This document shows positions 9,654-19,387 of a stretch of 64,000 nucleotides of DNA, piece after piece. Under the pieces are notes generated by a model that did not search any database, was not told the origin of the DNA, and saw only the letters and a list, made by a program, of their open reading frames with translations. The stretch is from Asaia bogorensis (GTDB taxonomy: Bacteria > Pseudomonadota > Alphaproteobacteria > Acetobacterales > Acetobacteraceae), in the NCBI GenBank assembly GCA_943333505.2, contig CALQTN020000003.1, forward strand, positions 53,511 to 117,510, written 5' to 3'. The stretch's first letter is position 1, and every line of letters begins with the position of its first letter. Position numbers and translations under genes: made by a program.

Positions 9654-11804
9654 ATGCCCGTGGCCGAATTGCCGGTCACGGGCTATTTCGACCGCCTGTC
9701 CTGTCGGCCAGGCGGTTCACTTGCGGCCAAGATCAGCCTGCGCGACGGCGGCCCATGTCGGGTGACGCTGGAGCGTCTGATTTGCGCCGACCCTAACCCC
9801 GATGGTCCAGGGCAACAGGTCGAAGATCTCGCCGATCGCTACACGTATGACTTAATCGGCCGGCACCAACCGATCAGCCTCGGCTCCTATGCGGAAATCC
9901 CCAGCGGCCCGCTGCGTGACGGACGCGATCCATGCAGTTGGTCAGCGCTGATTGAGCCCGGCCGGGTTGATCACCGCCAGGCGGTGCTGTCCGAGGTAGA
10001 TGGGTCATCCCAGATTGTCCTGGGCCATGGCCCGGATGGGACATTCGTAGATCTGTCATGGCCGGGTGGGTTTGCCCGTCTCGACACCGGCGCCGTGCTC
10101 ACGCCGAAGCACTGGTGGCGGGTCTGGCTTAGCGCCGATCCGGTCAGCGGGGAAATCATCGTCGGTCAGCAACGGCTTGATGGGCACGAGACGACGGTCG
10201 CTGCCCACATGGCGGAGGATATGCGGCTTCCCGCCGGTGGGACCGTGCGGATTGCCGCCGCACCCGGGTTGCGCTTCACCGGCAAGATCGAACGGCCGGA
10301 AATTCGCCCTGCCTTCTATGGCAAGTGGCCGGGGGATCACGCCGGGCCAGTGCTGGCGGCCTGGGATTTCGCGCGCGGCATCGATGGTACCGCCGTGACC
10401 GATATCGGCCCCCACGCCTGCCACGGAACCCTGATCAACCTGCCTAATCGCGGCATGGTCGGCGCTTTCTGGTCCGGCCGGGAAAATTGCTGGCGCCACG
10501 CGCCGGATGACTATGCCGCAATCGCTTTTCACGCTGATGATCTCAATGATTGCGGCTGGGACACCGACTTCATCTTCACCCCGCCCGCCGGGCTGCGCAG
10601 CGGCTGCTACATGCTGCATCTGAGTTGCGCCGGCGGCGAGGACTGGCTGCCGTTCTATCTGCTGCCGCCGCGCGCCGGCCCGCATGCCGATATTGTCTTC
10701 CTGGCCTCGACCTTCACCTACATCGCCTATGCCAATCATGCCCGCGACAACACCGATGCCGGGTTTCGCGACCGCATCGCCGATTGGGGCGCCTACTCAT
10801 ACCCGGCTGATGATTTCCCAATTTATGGCCGCTCCACCTATAACCGCCACCCCGACGGCACCGGGATTTCGCTATCATCGCGCCTGCGGCCAATCCTGAC
10901 GATGCGGCCGGGCTATCTGACGTTCAACGACAAGAACGGCTCCGGCCTGCGCCACTTCCCCGCCGACAGCCATTTGCTGGCGTGGCTGGAAGATAAGGGC
11001 CTCGCCTACGACGTCGTGACCGATGACGAGCTTGAAGACGAGGGCGTCGAGGCATTGGCGCCGTACAAGGTGGTCCTGACAGGCAGCCATCCCGAATACC
11101 ATACCGGGCGCATGCTCGATGCGATTGCGGCCTATACCGGCAATGGCGGCCGGCTATGCTATCTCGGCGGCAATGGCTTTTACTGGCGCATCGCCCGCGA
11201 CCCAGCCTTGCCACACACCATCGAAATCCGCCGCGCCGAGGGCGGCATCCGCGCCTGGCAGGCCGAACCCGGCGAATACTACCACCAGCTCGACGGCCAA
11301 CTCGGCGGTCTGTGGCGCCGCAACCGCCGCCCGCCGCAGCAACTGGTCGGCGTCGGGTTTTCCGGCCAGGGTTTATTCGAGGGCACCCATTACCGCCGCC
11401 AGCCAGGGTCCTACGATCCAGCCCATGCCTGGATGTTCGCGGGGGTGGAGGGCGACATATTCGGCGATTACGGGCTATCCGGCGGCGGTGCGGCAGGCTT
11501 CGAATTCGACCGCGCCGATGCCGATCTGGGCACCCCGCCGGGCACGGTGATCCTGGCACGCTCGGAAAACCCACCCGCCTCGGTCACCGTGGTGATGGAA
11601 GAATTGCTCTCGCATATTTCGACAGTGAACGGCGAGCGGCCCAGCGCGCTGAAACGTGCCGAGATCGTTTATTTCCGCACCAAATCAGGCGGCGAGGTTT
11701 TCTCGGTCGGGTCGATCACCTTCTGCGGCAGCCTGTGGCGCAATGGCTTCGAGGGACCGGTATCGCGGCTGCTGGAGAATGTCGTGCGGCGGTTTGCACA
11801 GTAA
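9654..11804 (+). CDS. N,N-dimethylformamidase beta (large) subunit-like protein
   Basis: This 716-residue protein resembles the DMFase large subunit: an N-terminal beta-rich lectin-like half and a C-terminal Rossmann-like amidohydrolase domain with FLASTFTYIAYANHARD, SSRLRPILTMRPGY, VVLTGSHPEYHTGRMLDA and LGGNGFYWR. Known DMFases hydrolyse dimethylformamide to dimethylamine and formate using a mononuclear iron held by Tyr and Glu. No small-subunit gene is adjacent, and the protein is somewhat shorter than characterised large subunits, so another amide substrate is possible. It starts 4 bp after the Tim44-like gene. ATG 9654 is used; GTG 9660 is an alternative. Confidence 0.72.
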   Translation: MPVAELPVTGYFDRLSCRPGGSLAAKISLRDGGPCRVTLERLICADPNPDGPGQQVEDLADRYTYDLIGRHQPISLGSYAEIPSGPLRDGRDPCSWSALIEPGRVDHRQAVLSEVDGSSQIVLGHGPDGTFVDLSWPGGFARLDTGAVLTPKHWWRVWLSADPVSGEIIVGQQRLDGHETTVAAHMAEDMRLPAGGTVRIAAAPGLRFTGKIERPEIRPAFYGKWPGDHAGPVLAAWDFARGIDGTAVTDIGPHACHGTLINLPNRGMVGAFWSGRENCWRHAPDDYAAIAFHADDLNDCGWDTDFIFTPPAGLRSGCYMLHLSCAGGEDWLPFYLLPPRAGPHADIVFLASTFTYIAYANHARDNTDAGFRDRIADWGAYSYPADDFPIYGRSTYNRHPDGTGISLSSRLRPILTMRPGYLTFNDKNGSGLRHFPADSHLLAWLEDKGLAYDVVTDDELEDEGVEALAPYKVVLTGSHPEYHTGRMLDAIAAYTGNGGRLCYLGGNGFYWRIARDPALPHTIEIRRAEGGIRAWQAEPGEYYHQLDGQLGGLWRRNRRPPQQLVGVGFSGQGLFEGTHYRRQPGSYDPAHAWMFAGVEGDIFGDYGLSGGGAAGFEFDRADADLGTPPGTVILARSENPPASVTVVMEELLSHISTVNGERPSALKRAEIVYFRTKSGGEVFSVGSITFCGSLWRNGFEGPVSRLLENVVRRFAQ

Positions 11805-11808
11805 TCGC

Positions 11809-11914
11809 CTAGAGCGTGATGACCGTAGGTGGAATCACCGAAGGTCTGAATCACGCGACCAAACAAAGAGTTAGAGCGTGATGACCGCGCCTATCAGCGG
11901 TCATCACGCTCTAA
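11809..11914. repeat. Two-hairpin dispersed repeat, copy 1 (probable bidirectional terminator)
   Basis: The first part is an imperfect hairpin with outer arms GCGTGAT/ATCACGC. It is followed by an AAACAA linker and a perfect 18-bp stem (11871-11888 with 11897-11914) around an 8-nt loop. The second hairpin is shared with 38849-38882. It separates convergent genes, and the stop codon of the DUF3445 gene (11911-11913) lies inside the right arm. Confidence 0.75.
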
Positions 11915-12819
11915 ACGGCCCCGCGCGCATCAAGAAACGCCAGCAACGGTTCCACGAACACGCCCACACTCTTGTAGCGGGCAAGCTCCGCCGGCAACCC
12001 GCGCACCGCGGACGCCAACCGCGCCGCGACTGCCGGATCGGCAGCGATCATGGCCAAGGGATAGATATAGGTGCGAATGCCGAACACCACCGCCTCGCTG
12101 CGCGGCAGCCGGCGCAGCGTTTGGCGTTCAACCCGCAGAAACAGTGTTTCCCCAGCATTTTCGGCGGTAACGTTCTCGTTGCGCTTGCGGCGAAAATGCC
12201 CACCCGGTCGGAACAGATCGGGCGCATCGAGCACCGTCCAGTTCACCCGCTCAACCATCCGGCCCGATTTCAGCGTGGCTATCAGTCGATCCACCGGCCG
12301 CGCCAGCCGGTCCGGGTAGATCGGCACCGGCCCGTGCACCTCGCCAAGCGGCAATCCCAATTTCTCCACCAGCCGCCAGCCGCTCGGGAAACACAGCACG
12401 CCGGCAGTCAGGATCGGTCCCGCTTCGCGCATCTGCAGGATACACAAATCCTCCTGCACCAGCCGCCCAGCCAGTTCCAGCGCGTCGAGGCCAGTGGCCC
12501 CGAGGTCCCAGCTTTCGCCAGTCAACCGGTTGTCCAACTGCCCGCCGTCCCGCACAAACCAGGCCGGGTAGCGTCGTGGCAGCAGATCGGCAAGGGTTTC
12601 CAACAGCTCCGAACACGCATCTTCCGCCTCTGGCAGCGCCGCCAGCACTTCGGACCGTTGGTCCACCAGTAGCCCACGCCGCAGCGCCATTTCCTGCGGA
12701 TAGAGCGTGTCAATCATGATCATCTCGTCGGGGTCGCAGGCCAGCAGCCCCATTGCCATCCGATAGGGCCCCGCCTCGAACGGCAGATGCATGGGTACCT
12801 CAGGCAGGGACGCGGTCAT
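11911..12819 (-). CDS. DUF3445 / haem-dependent oxidative N-demethylase-like protein
   Basis: This 302-residue protein has the DUF3445 pattern, especially the C-terminal LFLRVERQTLRRLPRSEAVV followed by FGIRTYIYPL and the N-terminal MGLLACDPDEMIMID. The family includes the haem-containing subunit of an oxidative dimethylamine demethylase, which yields methylamine and formaldehyde. Other HODM-type subunits are not nearby, so the substrate is inferred. It begins 4 bp after thiG and appears to be the third gene of the thiS-thiG unit. Confidence 0.75.
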   Translation of the reverse strand: MTASLPEVPMHLPFEAGPYRMAMGLLACDPDEMIMIDTLYPQEMALRRGLLVDQRSEVLAALPEAEDACSELLETLADLLPRRYPAWFVRDGGQLDNRLTGESWDLGATGLDALELAGRLVQEDLCILQMREAGPILTAGVLCFPSGWRLVEKLGLPLGEVHGPVPIYPDRLARPVDRLIATLKSGRMVERVNWTVLDAPDLFRPGGHFRRKRNENVTAENAGETLFLRVERQTLRRLPRSEAVVFGIRTYIYPLAMIAADPAVAARLASAVRGLPAELARYKSVGVFVEPLLAFLDARGAV

Positions 12820-12823
12820 GACC

Positions 12824-13597
12824 CTACCGGATCAGCCCGGCCAGCGGGCTCGACGGATCGGCCCCCATCCGGCGCGGCATCCGCTTGGCCAGAAACGCCA
12901 ACCGCCCGGCTGCCACCGCGTGTTTCATCGCCCGCGCCATCAGGATCGGGTCGCCGGCATGGGCAATTGCCGAGTTCATCAGCACTGCCGTGCAGCCCAG
13001 TTCCATCCCGATCGCGGCGTCCGACGCCGTGCCAACCCCGGCATCAACCAGCAGCGGCACTTTTGCCTGCTCAATCATCATCGACAGCATCGCCGGGTTC
13101 TGAATGCCGAGGCCCGATCCGATCGGCGCGCCCAACGGCATGATGGCGACGCACCCCATATCTTCCAGGCGCTTGGCCGCCAGCGGGTCATCAGCGCAAT
13201 AGACCATCACCTCGAACCCGTCCTTGATCAGGGCTTCGGCCGCTTCCATCGTCGCCGGCATGTCGGGGTAGAGATGCGGCGGCGGCCCCAGGACCTCAAG
13301 CTTCACCAGGTTCCAGCCGCCGGCTTCGCGGGCCAGGCGCAAGGTGCGCACCGCGTCGCGGGCGGTGTGGCAGCCGGCGGTGTTTGGCAGATAGGTGTAT
13401 TTTTTCGGATCGACATAGTCCTGCAACATCGGCTGGCCGCTGTCTTCGATGTTGACGCGGCGGACCGCGACGGTGACGATTTCCGCGCCGCTCGCTTCGA
13501 TCGCAGCGGCGGTTTCCTCCAAGTCCTTGTATTTGCCGGTGCCAACGATCAGGCGGGACTGGAAATTCCGGCCGGCGACGGTCCAATGATCTTCCAA
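12824..13597 (-). CDS. thiG: Thiazole synthase ThiG
   Basis: Forms the thiazole phosphate moiety of thiamine from deoxyxylulose phosphate, an iminoacetate source and the ThiS thiocarboxylate. The 257-residue protein shows [19 protein letters not shown], the Schiff-base lysine in LVKLEVLG (Lys99) and the C-terminal [18 protein letters not shown]. The start is a TTG at 13597: it has GGAGGAGG 5 bases upstream and lies one base past the thiS stop. A longer ATG frame to 13747 only adds out-of-frame thiS sequence. No ThiO, ThiH or ThiE gene is adjacent. Confidence 0.95.
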   Translation of the reverse strand: MEDHWTVAGRNFQSRLIVGTGKYKDLEETAAAIEASGAEIVTVAVRRVNIEDSGQPMLQDYVDPKKYTYLPNTAGCHTARDAVRTLRLAREAGGWNLVKLEVLGPPPHLYPDMPATMEAAEALIKDGFEVMVYCADDPLAAKRLEDMGCVAIMPLGAPIGSGLGIQNPAMLSMMIEQAKVPLLVDAGVGTASDAAIGMELGCTAVLMNSAIAHAGDPILMARAMKHAVAAGRLAFLAKRMPRRMGADPSSPLAGLIR

Positions 13598-13598
13598 C

Positions 13599-13823
13599 TC
13601 AGCCTCCTCCGATGAAATGCACAATTTCCAGCAGATCGCCAGATTCCAGCACGGTGTCCGCATAGGCCGCCCGCCGGACGATTTCCTCATTGCGCTCAAC
13701 CGCCACCTTGCGGATGTCGAGCCCGAGTTCGGCCAGCATCGCGGCAACAGTCAACGGCGCGGCAAAGCACCGACGCTCGCCGTTGACGGTCAATTCAAGG
13801 ACATCCTGGCTTGCCTGTTGCAT
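13599..13823 (-). CDS. thiS: Sulfur carrier protein ThiS
   Basis: This 74-residue ubiquitin-like protein has the ThiS core: [10 protein letters not shown] near the N-terminus, [12 protein letters not shown] in the middle and a C-terminal HFIGGG, whose terminal glycine is adenylated and thiocarboxylated. It delivers sulfur to ThiG. ATG 13823 follows TAGGGTG; longer upstream frames are not ThiS-like. It is the first gene of the thiS-thiG-DUF3445 unit and is divergent from aroQ. No TPP riboswitch consensus was found in the 86-bp intergenic region. Confidence 0.93.
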   Translation of the reverse strand: MQQASQDVLELTVNGERRCFAAPLTVAAMLAELGLDIRKVAVERNEEIVRRAAYADTVLESGDLLEIVHFIGGG

Positions 13824-13909
13824 CACCCTACTATGGCCAAGCAACCCCAGCCGAACAAGGCACGCCATGCGCATTGAAGCGATGCGGCCGGGCGTGCTAG
13901 GCCCCCCAG

Positions 13910-14362
13910 ATGTCAAGCGCCCCGTTGATTGCCGTGTTGAATGGTCCGAACATGAACATGCTCGGCCTGCGTCAGCCACATCTGTATGGTTCGGCAACGC
14001 TCGACGATGTCGAGCAACTCTGCGCGGAGGTCGCCGAGGAGCTTGGGCTCGGCCTTGATTTCCGCCAGACCAATGGCGAGGGTGAATTGATCGGCTGGGT
14101 GCAGGAATGTCGCGCGCGCTGCGCTGGCATCATCATCAACCCGGCCGGCTATACCACCACCTCAATCGCGCTGATGGACGCGCTGCTGGCGACGGAATTG
14201 CCAGTCATCGAAGTCCATGTCACCAACATCCATCGCCGCGAGGAATTCCGCCAGCACTCCTATGTCTCCAAGGTCGCGGTGGGTGTCATCGCGGGGCTTG
14301 GGGTCGGCGGATATGGGCTGGCATTGCGGGCAATGGCCGAAATTCTGGAGGATCAGGCATGA
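13910..14362 (+). CDS. aroQ: Type II 3-dehydroquinate dehydratase
   Basis: Dehydrates 3-dehydroquinate to 3-dehydroshikimate in the shikimate pathway. The 150-residue length is standard for the dodecameric type II enzyme. GPNMNMLG, the catalytic Tyr26 in [18 protein letters not shown], the catalytic His103 in IEVHVTN, and [11 protein letters not shown] are all present. In the first loop Gln22 replaces the usual Glu of REP. The stop overlaps the accB start (ATGA); the aroQ-accB-accC order is conserved in many proteobacteria. Confidence 0.96.
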   Translation: MSSAPLIAVLNGPNMNMLGLRQPHLYGSATLDDVEQLCAEVAEELGLGLDFRQTNGEGELIGWVQECRARCAGIIINPAGYTTTSIALMDALLATELPVIEVHVTNIHRREEFRQHSYVSKVAVGVIAGLGVGGYGLALRAMAEILEDQA

Positions 14363-14823
14363 GCAGCCAAATGTTCGACGCGAAAGCCGTGCGCGCTTTG
14401 GCGGATATTCTAGTTGCAACCGACCTCACCGAAATCGAGGTCGAACACAAGGACGGTCGCATCCGGGTCGTACGGACACCAGCGGTGCAACATGTCGTGC
14501 AACCGATTGCACACCCGGCTGCGGCCCCCGTCGCCGCCCCGGCGCCGGGGCAAGCCATTACGGCCGCACCAGCGGAAGAAGCCACCCATCCCGGCATCGT
14601 CCCCAGCCCGATGGTCGGCGTTGCCTATCTCGCGCCCGAGCCCGGTGCCGCCCCTTATGTCACGCTCGGCCAGACGGTCAGCGCCGGACAAACCCTGCTG
14701 CTGATTGAGGCGATGAAGACTTATAACCAGATCAAGGCGCCGAAATCCGGCACCGTGATCCGCATCCTGGTCACCCCCGGGCAACCGGTGGAATTTGGCC
14801 AACCGCTGATGATCCTGGAATAA
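14359..14823 (+). CDS. accB: Acetyl-CoA carboxylase biotin carboxyl carrier protein
   Basis: This 154-residue protein has an N-terminal oligomerisation segment, an Ala/Pro-rich linker (about residues 42-75) and the biotinyl domain. The biotin-accepting lysine is Lys120 in [13 protein letters not shown], and SPMVGVAY marks the start of the domain. ATG 14359 overlaps the aroQ stop; a frame extending upstream to 14107 is only shadow coding inside aroQ. It carries carboxybiotin between AccC and the carboxyltransferase (AccAD, not in this window). Confidence 0.96.
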   Translation: MSSQMFDAKAVRALADILVATDLTEIEVEHKDGRIRVVRTPAVQHVVQPIAHPAAAPVAAPAPGQAITAAPAEEATHPGIVPSPMVGVAYLAPEPGAAPYVTLGQTVSAGQTLLLIEAMKTYNQIKAPKSGTVIRILVTPGQPVEFGQPLMILE

Positions 14824-14827
14824 ACCC

Positions 14828-16165
14828 TTGTTCCGCAAAATCCTGATCGCCAATCGCGGCGAAATCGCGCTGCGCATCCAACGCGCCTGCCGCGAATTGG
14901 GCATCCCGACGGTTGCGGTGCATTCCACTGCCGACGCCGAGGCGATGCATGTCCGCCTCGCCGATGAAAGCGTTTGCATCGGCCCGCCATCGCCGCGCGA
15001 AAGCTACCTCAACATCCCCGCGATCCTGTCGGCGGCCAACATCACCGGTGCCGACGCCATCCATCCCGGCTATGGCTTTCTGTCCGAAAACGCCAACTTC
15101 GCCGACATGGTCGAAGCCCACGGCCTGACCTTCATTGGCCCGTCCGCCGCCCATATCCGCATGATGGGCGACAAGATCGAGGCCAAGATGGCGATGGCAT
15201 CCCTCGGGGTACCGCTGGTGCCGGGCTCGCCGGGTGAGGTTCTCGATCTCGATCAAGCCGCGAAAGTCGCCGACGAGATCGGCTATCCGGTGCTCATCAA
15301 GGCCGCCGCCGGCGGTGGCGGGCGCGGCATGAAGGTTGCCAGCAGCGCCGACGGGCTAGAAGAAGCCTGGCGCCTCGCGCGGGCCGAGGCCCGGTCCGCC
15401 TTCGGCAATGATGCGGTCTACATCGAAAAATATCTCGACCGCCCGCGCCATATCGAAATGCAGGTCATGGCCGACAGCCACGGCAACGTGGTGCATTTCG
15501 GCGAACGCGACTGCTCGCTCCAGCGCCGCCACCAGAAATTGCTCGAAGAAGCCGGCTCGCCGGCGCTGACAGCGGCCGAACGCGACGCGCTCGGCGAAGT
15601 GGTCACCGCCGGTCTGTCCAAGCTCGGCTACCGCAACGCCGGCACCCTGGAGTTCCTCTATCAGGACGGCCAGTTCGCTTTCATCGAGATGAACACGCGG
15701 CTGCAGGTCGAACACCCGGTGACCGAAATGGTCTGCGGCATCGATCTGGTGCGCGAACAGATCCGGATCGCGGCTGGCGAAAAACTTGGCTACACCCAGG
15801 CCGATGTCAGCTTCAACGGCCATGCCATCGAATGCCGCATCAACGCCGAAGACCCGCTGAGCTTTGCCCCCAGCCCGGGAAAAGTGACAGCCTTCCATGC
15901 GCCCGGCGGCCTGGGCGTGCGGGTGGATAGCGCGCTTTACGCCGGCTATACCGTCCCGCCCTATTACGACAGCATGATCGCCAAGCTGATCGTGCACGCG
16001 CCGACCCGGATCGAGGCCATTGCCCGCATGCGCCGCGCGTTGGCGGAATTTGTGGTGGTCGGCGTCAAGACCAGCCTGCCGCTGCATCAACGCATTGTCG
16101 AAGCCCCGGAATTCATCGCCGGTGACTACACGATCCACTGGTTGGAAAATTTTGTCGGACAATAA
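14828..16165 (+). CDS. accC: Acetyl-CoA carboxylase biotin carboxylase subunit
   Basis: ATP-dependent carboxylation of biotin on AccB, the first step of malonyl-CoA formation. The 445 residues match the family. It has the N-terminal [14 protein letters not shown], an ATP-grasp glycine loop ([11 protein letters not shown]) and the active-site region [16 protein letters not shown]. The start codon is TTG at 14828, which places the conserved [11 protein letters not shown] exactly at the N-terminus; no ATG fits. It follows accB by 4 bp. Confidence 0.97.
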   Translation: MFRKILIANRGEIALRIQRACRELGIPTVAVHSTADAEAMHVRLADESVCIGPPSPRESYLNIPAILSAANITGADAIHPGYGFLSENANFADMVEAHGLTFIGPSAAHIRMMGDKIEAKMAMASLGVPLVPGSPGEVLDLDQAAKVADEIGYPVLIKAAAGGGGRGMKVASSADGLEEAWRLARAEARSAFGNDAVYIEKYLDRPRHIEMQVMADSHGNVVHFGERDCSLQRRHQKLLEEAGSPALTAAERDALGEVVTAGLSKLGYRNAGTLEFLYQDGQFAFIEMNTRLQVEHPVTEMVCGIDLVREQIRIAAGEKLGYTQADVSFNGHAIECRINAEDPLSFAPSPGKVTAFHAPGGLGVRVDSALYAGYTVPPYYDSMIAKLIVHAPTRIEAIARMRRALAEFVVVGVKTSLPLHQRIVEAPEFIAGDYTIHWLENFVGQ

Positions 16166-17549
16166 CGGCGGTAGCTGGCGTGGTTTGCTCGCCGCCGGTA
16201 ACGCCGCCCGTTTCCTGGTCATCACCGGGGGCGTGGCGCTGCATGCGGTGTCGATCTACGTCGTCGCCACCATCATGCCGACGGTGGTGGCCGATCTTGG
16301 CGGATTGAACTTCTTCGCCTGGACCACAACGCTCTATGTCGCAGGGTCGCTGACCGGGGCGGCCGCGGTGCCGCTGGTGCTGGGACGAACATCGCCCAGA
16401 TCAGCCTACCGATTGGCGTTCGGACTGTTCCTGCTCGGCAGCCTGGCCTGCGCAACCGCGCCCACAATGGTGATTTTGCTGCTGGGCCGCCCGGCGCAGG
16501 GCCTCGGCGGCGGCATGTTAACGGCGCTGGCCTACGCCACCGTGCGGCAGATGTTCCCGCCCAGCCTGCATGCCCGCGCCATCACCTTGTTTGGAAGCGT
16601 CTGGGGGATTGCGGCCGTCATCGGCCCGGCAATCGGCGGGTTGTTTGCCCAATATGCCACCACGCTGGGCGGCTGGCGCGGCGCGTTCGTCGCCGATCTG
16701 CTGATCGGCGGGCTGTTCCTGGTGCTGGGCGAGCGCGCGCTGCCGGCCAAGCGCGAGGAAGCCCCGACCGGGCGTTTCCCCGGATTGCGCCTGATGCTGT
16801 TGGCCTCGGCCGCGCTCGCAGTCAGTGCGGGCGGCTTGTCCGGCCAGGCCCGCGACTCGGTGATCGGCATCGTCGCAGCCGCCATTCTCGTGGTTCTGGT
16901 GCTGTGGCTCGATGGACGATCACCGCATCGGCTGCTGCCCAAGGGCGCGTTTAATCCACTGGTGCCGCTCGGCGCGGTGTCGGCCACGATCGGCTTCATG
17001 ATCCTGTCCTATTCGCCCGGGCCGTTCGTGCCCTATTTGTTGCAGACCGGGCACGGGGCCTCGCCGATCATTGCCGGCTATGTCAGCGCGATGATGGCGT
17101 TGACCTGGACGGGTGCCGCAATCGCCACCGCCAGCCTGTCCAAGCACGGCATCAGGCTGTCGATCGCCGTCGGGCCGCCGCTGATGCTGGCCGGCATGGT
17201 GATCAGCGCCTGGGCAATGTCGAGCGGGCCGGTTGCGTTCGTGCTGCTCGGGCAAGCCCTGTCGGGGATCGGCATCGGCTTGGGCTGGTCGCATCTTTGC
17301 GCGCTCCTGATGGAGGTTGCCCCACCCGAGGCCCGCGCCAGTGCCGGGCCGTTCATCACCACCACCCAGACCTTGGCGTCGGTCTTCGGTTCGGCGATTG
17401 CCGGCATGGTGGCCAACCTCGCCGGGCTTCCCACCGCGATCACGCCGGAAGCGATTGGCGCGACGGCTGCCGTGCTGTTCGGGGTGCTAAGCCTGTTCCC
17501 GCTGGCGGCGACAGTCCTGGCCTGGCAGACTTTGCGGATGACGAAGTAA
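16152..17549 (+). CDS. MFS transporter, drug/proton antiporter type
   Basis: A polytopic protein of about 465 residues with roughly 14 hydrophobic segments. The N-terminal helix ends in [11 protein letters not shown] and is followed by [13 protein letters not shown], typical of the DHA2/EmrB-QacA branch. The motif A loop is weakly conserved. It probably exports small molecules across the inner membrane; substrate unknown. The frame overlaps the end of accC, and TTG 16152 is my best start with 14 bp overlap, so the gene may be translationally coupled to accC. It converges on the acyl-CoA ligase gene. Confidence 0.72.
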   Translation: MSDNNGGSWRGLLAAGNAARFLVITGGVALHAVSIYVVATIMPTVVADLGGLNFFAWTTTLYVAGSLTGAAAVPLVLGRTSPRSAYRLAFGLFLLGSLACATAPTMVILLLGRPAQGLGGGMLTALAYATVRQMFPPSLHARAITLFGSVWGIAAVIGPAIGGLFAQYATTLGGWRGAFVADLLIGGLFLVLGERALPAKREEAPTGRFPGLRLMLLASAALAVSAGGLSGQARDSVIGIVAAAILVVLVLWLDGRSPHRLLPKGAFNPLVPLGAVSATIGFMILSYSPGPFVPYLLQTGHGASPIIAGYVSAMMALTWTGAAIATASLSKHGIRLSIAVGPPLMLAGMVISAWAMSSGPVAFVLLGQALSGIGIGLGWSHLCALLMEVAPPEARASAGPFITTTQTLASVFGSAIAGMVANLAGLPTAITPEAIGATAAVLFGVLSLFPLAATVLAWQTLRMTK

Positions 17550-17574
17550 TTCCAGGCGCCCAAATAACGTCGGG

Positions 17575-19266
17575 CTACGGCGCTCCATTTACGACCGCCA
17601 GTTCCTGCACCATCGCCGCCCGCATCATGAATTTCTGCGCCTTGCCGGTAACAGTCATCGGGTAGTCAGTGACGAAGCGCACATGGCGGGGAATTTTGAA
17701 ATGGGTGATCTGGCCACGGCAGAAGGCGCGAATTTCGTCCTCGGTGGCGCTCGTCCCTTCCTTCAGCTTGATCCAGACGCAGAGTTCTTCGCCGTAAAGC
17801 ACGTCGGGAACGCCGAAGCCCTGGACATCGGCGATCGCGGGGTGGCGGTAGAGGAACGCTTCGACCTCGGCGGGATAGATGTTCTCGCCGCCGCGGATAA
17901 CCATGTCCTTGCTGCGGCCGGTGATGCTGACATAGCCGTGTTCATCCATCACCCCAAGGTCGCCAGTATGCATCCAGCGTGCGGGGTCGATCGCGTCGCG
18001 GGTCGCGGCCTCATCGTTCCAATAGCCGAGCATGACCGAATAGCCGCGGGTGCAGACCTCACCCTGGATGCCGTGGGGTACGATGCGGCCGGCGGGATCG
18101 ACGATCTTGATTTCGGTATGCGGATGGGCGGTGCCGACGGTGCTGACCCGCCGCGCCAGCGTGTCATCGGGGCGGGTCTGGACACTGACCGGCGATGTTT
18201 CGGTCATGCCGTAAATGATGGTGATGTCGGGCAGGTGCATTTCGCCAATGATGCGCCGCATCAGCGGCTCGGGGCAGGGCGCGCCGCCGATCATGCCGGT
18301 GCGCAGGCGCGTCAGATCGAACGTGGCGAAGGCCGGGTGGTTCAGCACCGCGACAAAAATGGTCGGAACCCCGAGGAAGACCGTGCAGCGTTCGGCCTGG
18401 AGCGTTTCGAGCGCCGATTGCGGGTCAAACGCCTCCCCCAGCCAGATCACCGTAACGCCTGCCACCACGCCAAGCAGGCTGCCGCACACTGTCCCGCCGC
18501 AATGGTAGAGCGGCAGCGGATCGCACATCCGGTCCCCCACGCCGACCCCCATCACCTCGGCCTGCAACAAGGCATTGTTGAGGACGTTGTTGTGGGTGAG
18601 CGTCGCCCCTTTGGGCGCGCCCGTGGTGCCCGAGGTGAACTGGATATTGGCCGCATCATCTGGTTGCAGCACGCTGGCGAGATCGGCCAGCCGGGCGTGC
18701 TCGGCCGCGCCGGCCATCGCTGGGATCGCAGCGAAATTATAAAAGCCTGGCTCGTCCGAGTTTTCCATATGGATCAGCGTGATCAGATGCGGCAGGCGGG
18801 CCGCGCTCAGCGCGCCGGGGGCACACTGATCAAGCTCCGGCGCCAGCGTACGTAGCATGCCGATATAGTCGCTCGACCGGAACCGGTCGGCAGTCACGAT
18901 GGCCCGGCATTCGACCTTGTTCAGCGCGTATTCGAGTTCCGTCACCCGATAGGCCGGGTTGATGTTGACCAGCACCAGCCCGGCTTTGGCGGCGGCGTAT
19001 TGGGTCAGGATCCACTCGATCCGATTGGGTGACCAGATGCCGATCCGCTCCCCCGGCTTCAATCCCAGCGCGAGGAATCCGGCGGCGAGCCCGGCGGCCT
19101 GGCGGCGTAATTCGGCGTAGGTGAGGCGAATATGCTGTTCCCGTACCACCACCGCCTCCTGGTCCGGCCAGCGTTCGGCGGCGCGGTCAAGCGCCTCGCC
19201 GATGGTCAGATGCAGAAGCGGGGTTACAGACGTACCGTGGGTGTAGCTGCGCGCGGCTGCGGTCAT
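17575..19266 (-). CDS. AMP-forming acyl-CoA synthetase (fatty-acid CoA ligase type)
   Basis: This 563-residue protein is an ANL-superfamily adenylating enzyme. It shows the P-loop FTSGTTGAPKGATLTHNN, IYGMTETSPV, the D-x6-G hinge region WMHTGDLGVMDEHGY, and the C-terminal catalytic Lys in TVTGKAQKF. Overall it resembles ACSF2/FadD-like medium- to long-chain ligases. ATG 19266 (MTAAARSYTHG) is chosen; about 110 further in-frame codons upstream look non-coding. It converges on the MFS gene and lies about 120 bp downstream of the aminotransferase on the same strand. Confidence 0.88.
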   Translation of the reverse strand: MTAAARSYTHGTSVTPLLHLTIGEALDRAAERWPDQEAVVVREQHIRLTYAELRRQAAGLAAGFLALGLKPGERIGIWSPNRIEWILTQYAAAKAGLVLVNINPAYRVTELEYALNKVECRAIVTADRFRSSDYIGMLRTLAPELDQCAPGALSAARLPHLITLIHMENSDEPGFYNFAAIPAMAGAAEHARLADLASVLQPDDAANIQFTSGTTGAPKGATLTHNNVLNNALLQAEVMGVGVGDRMCDPLPLYHCGGTVCGSLLGVVAGVTVIWLGEAFDPQSALETLQAERCTVFLGVPTIFVAVLNHPAFATFDLTRLRTGMIGGAPCPEPLMRRIIGEMHLPDITIIYGMTETSPVSVQTRPDDTLARRVSTVGTAHPHTEIKIVDPAGRIVPHGIQGEVCTRGYSVMLGYWNDEAATRDAIDPARWMHTGDLGVMDEHGYVSITGRSKDMVIRGGENIYPAEVEAFLYRHPAIADVQGFGVPDVLYGEELCVWIKLKEGTSATEDEIRAFCRGQITHFKIPRHVRFVTDYPMTVTGKAQKFMMRAAMVQELAVVNGAP

Positions 19267-19387
19267 GGGGCGTGATCCGTTGATGCTGGGGCCTTCTTCG
19301 TGATCTTCAACGTCGTCCCAACGGTGCGCCGGGGCGATTAGGATGGCAAGGGGGGACTTTCCGGCACCGCGTCCAGCAACCTCTATC

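Noticed and set aside
13598..13747. N-terminal extension of ThiG
   Set aside because: The extra 50 codons are thiS read in another frame; TTG 13597 has a strong RBS.
13824..13909. TPP riboswitch upstream of thiS
   Set aside because: The 86-bp region has no CTGAGA or other THI-box consensus on the minus strand and is too short.
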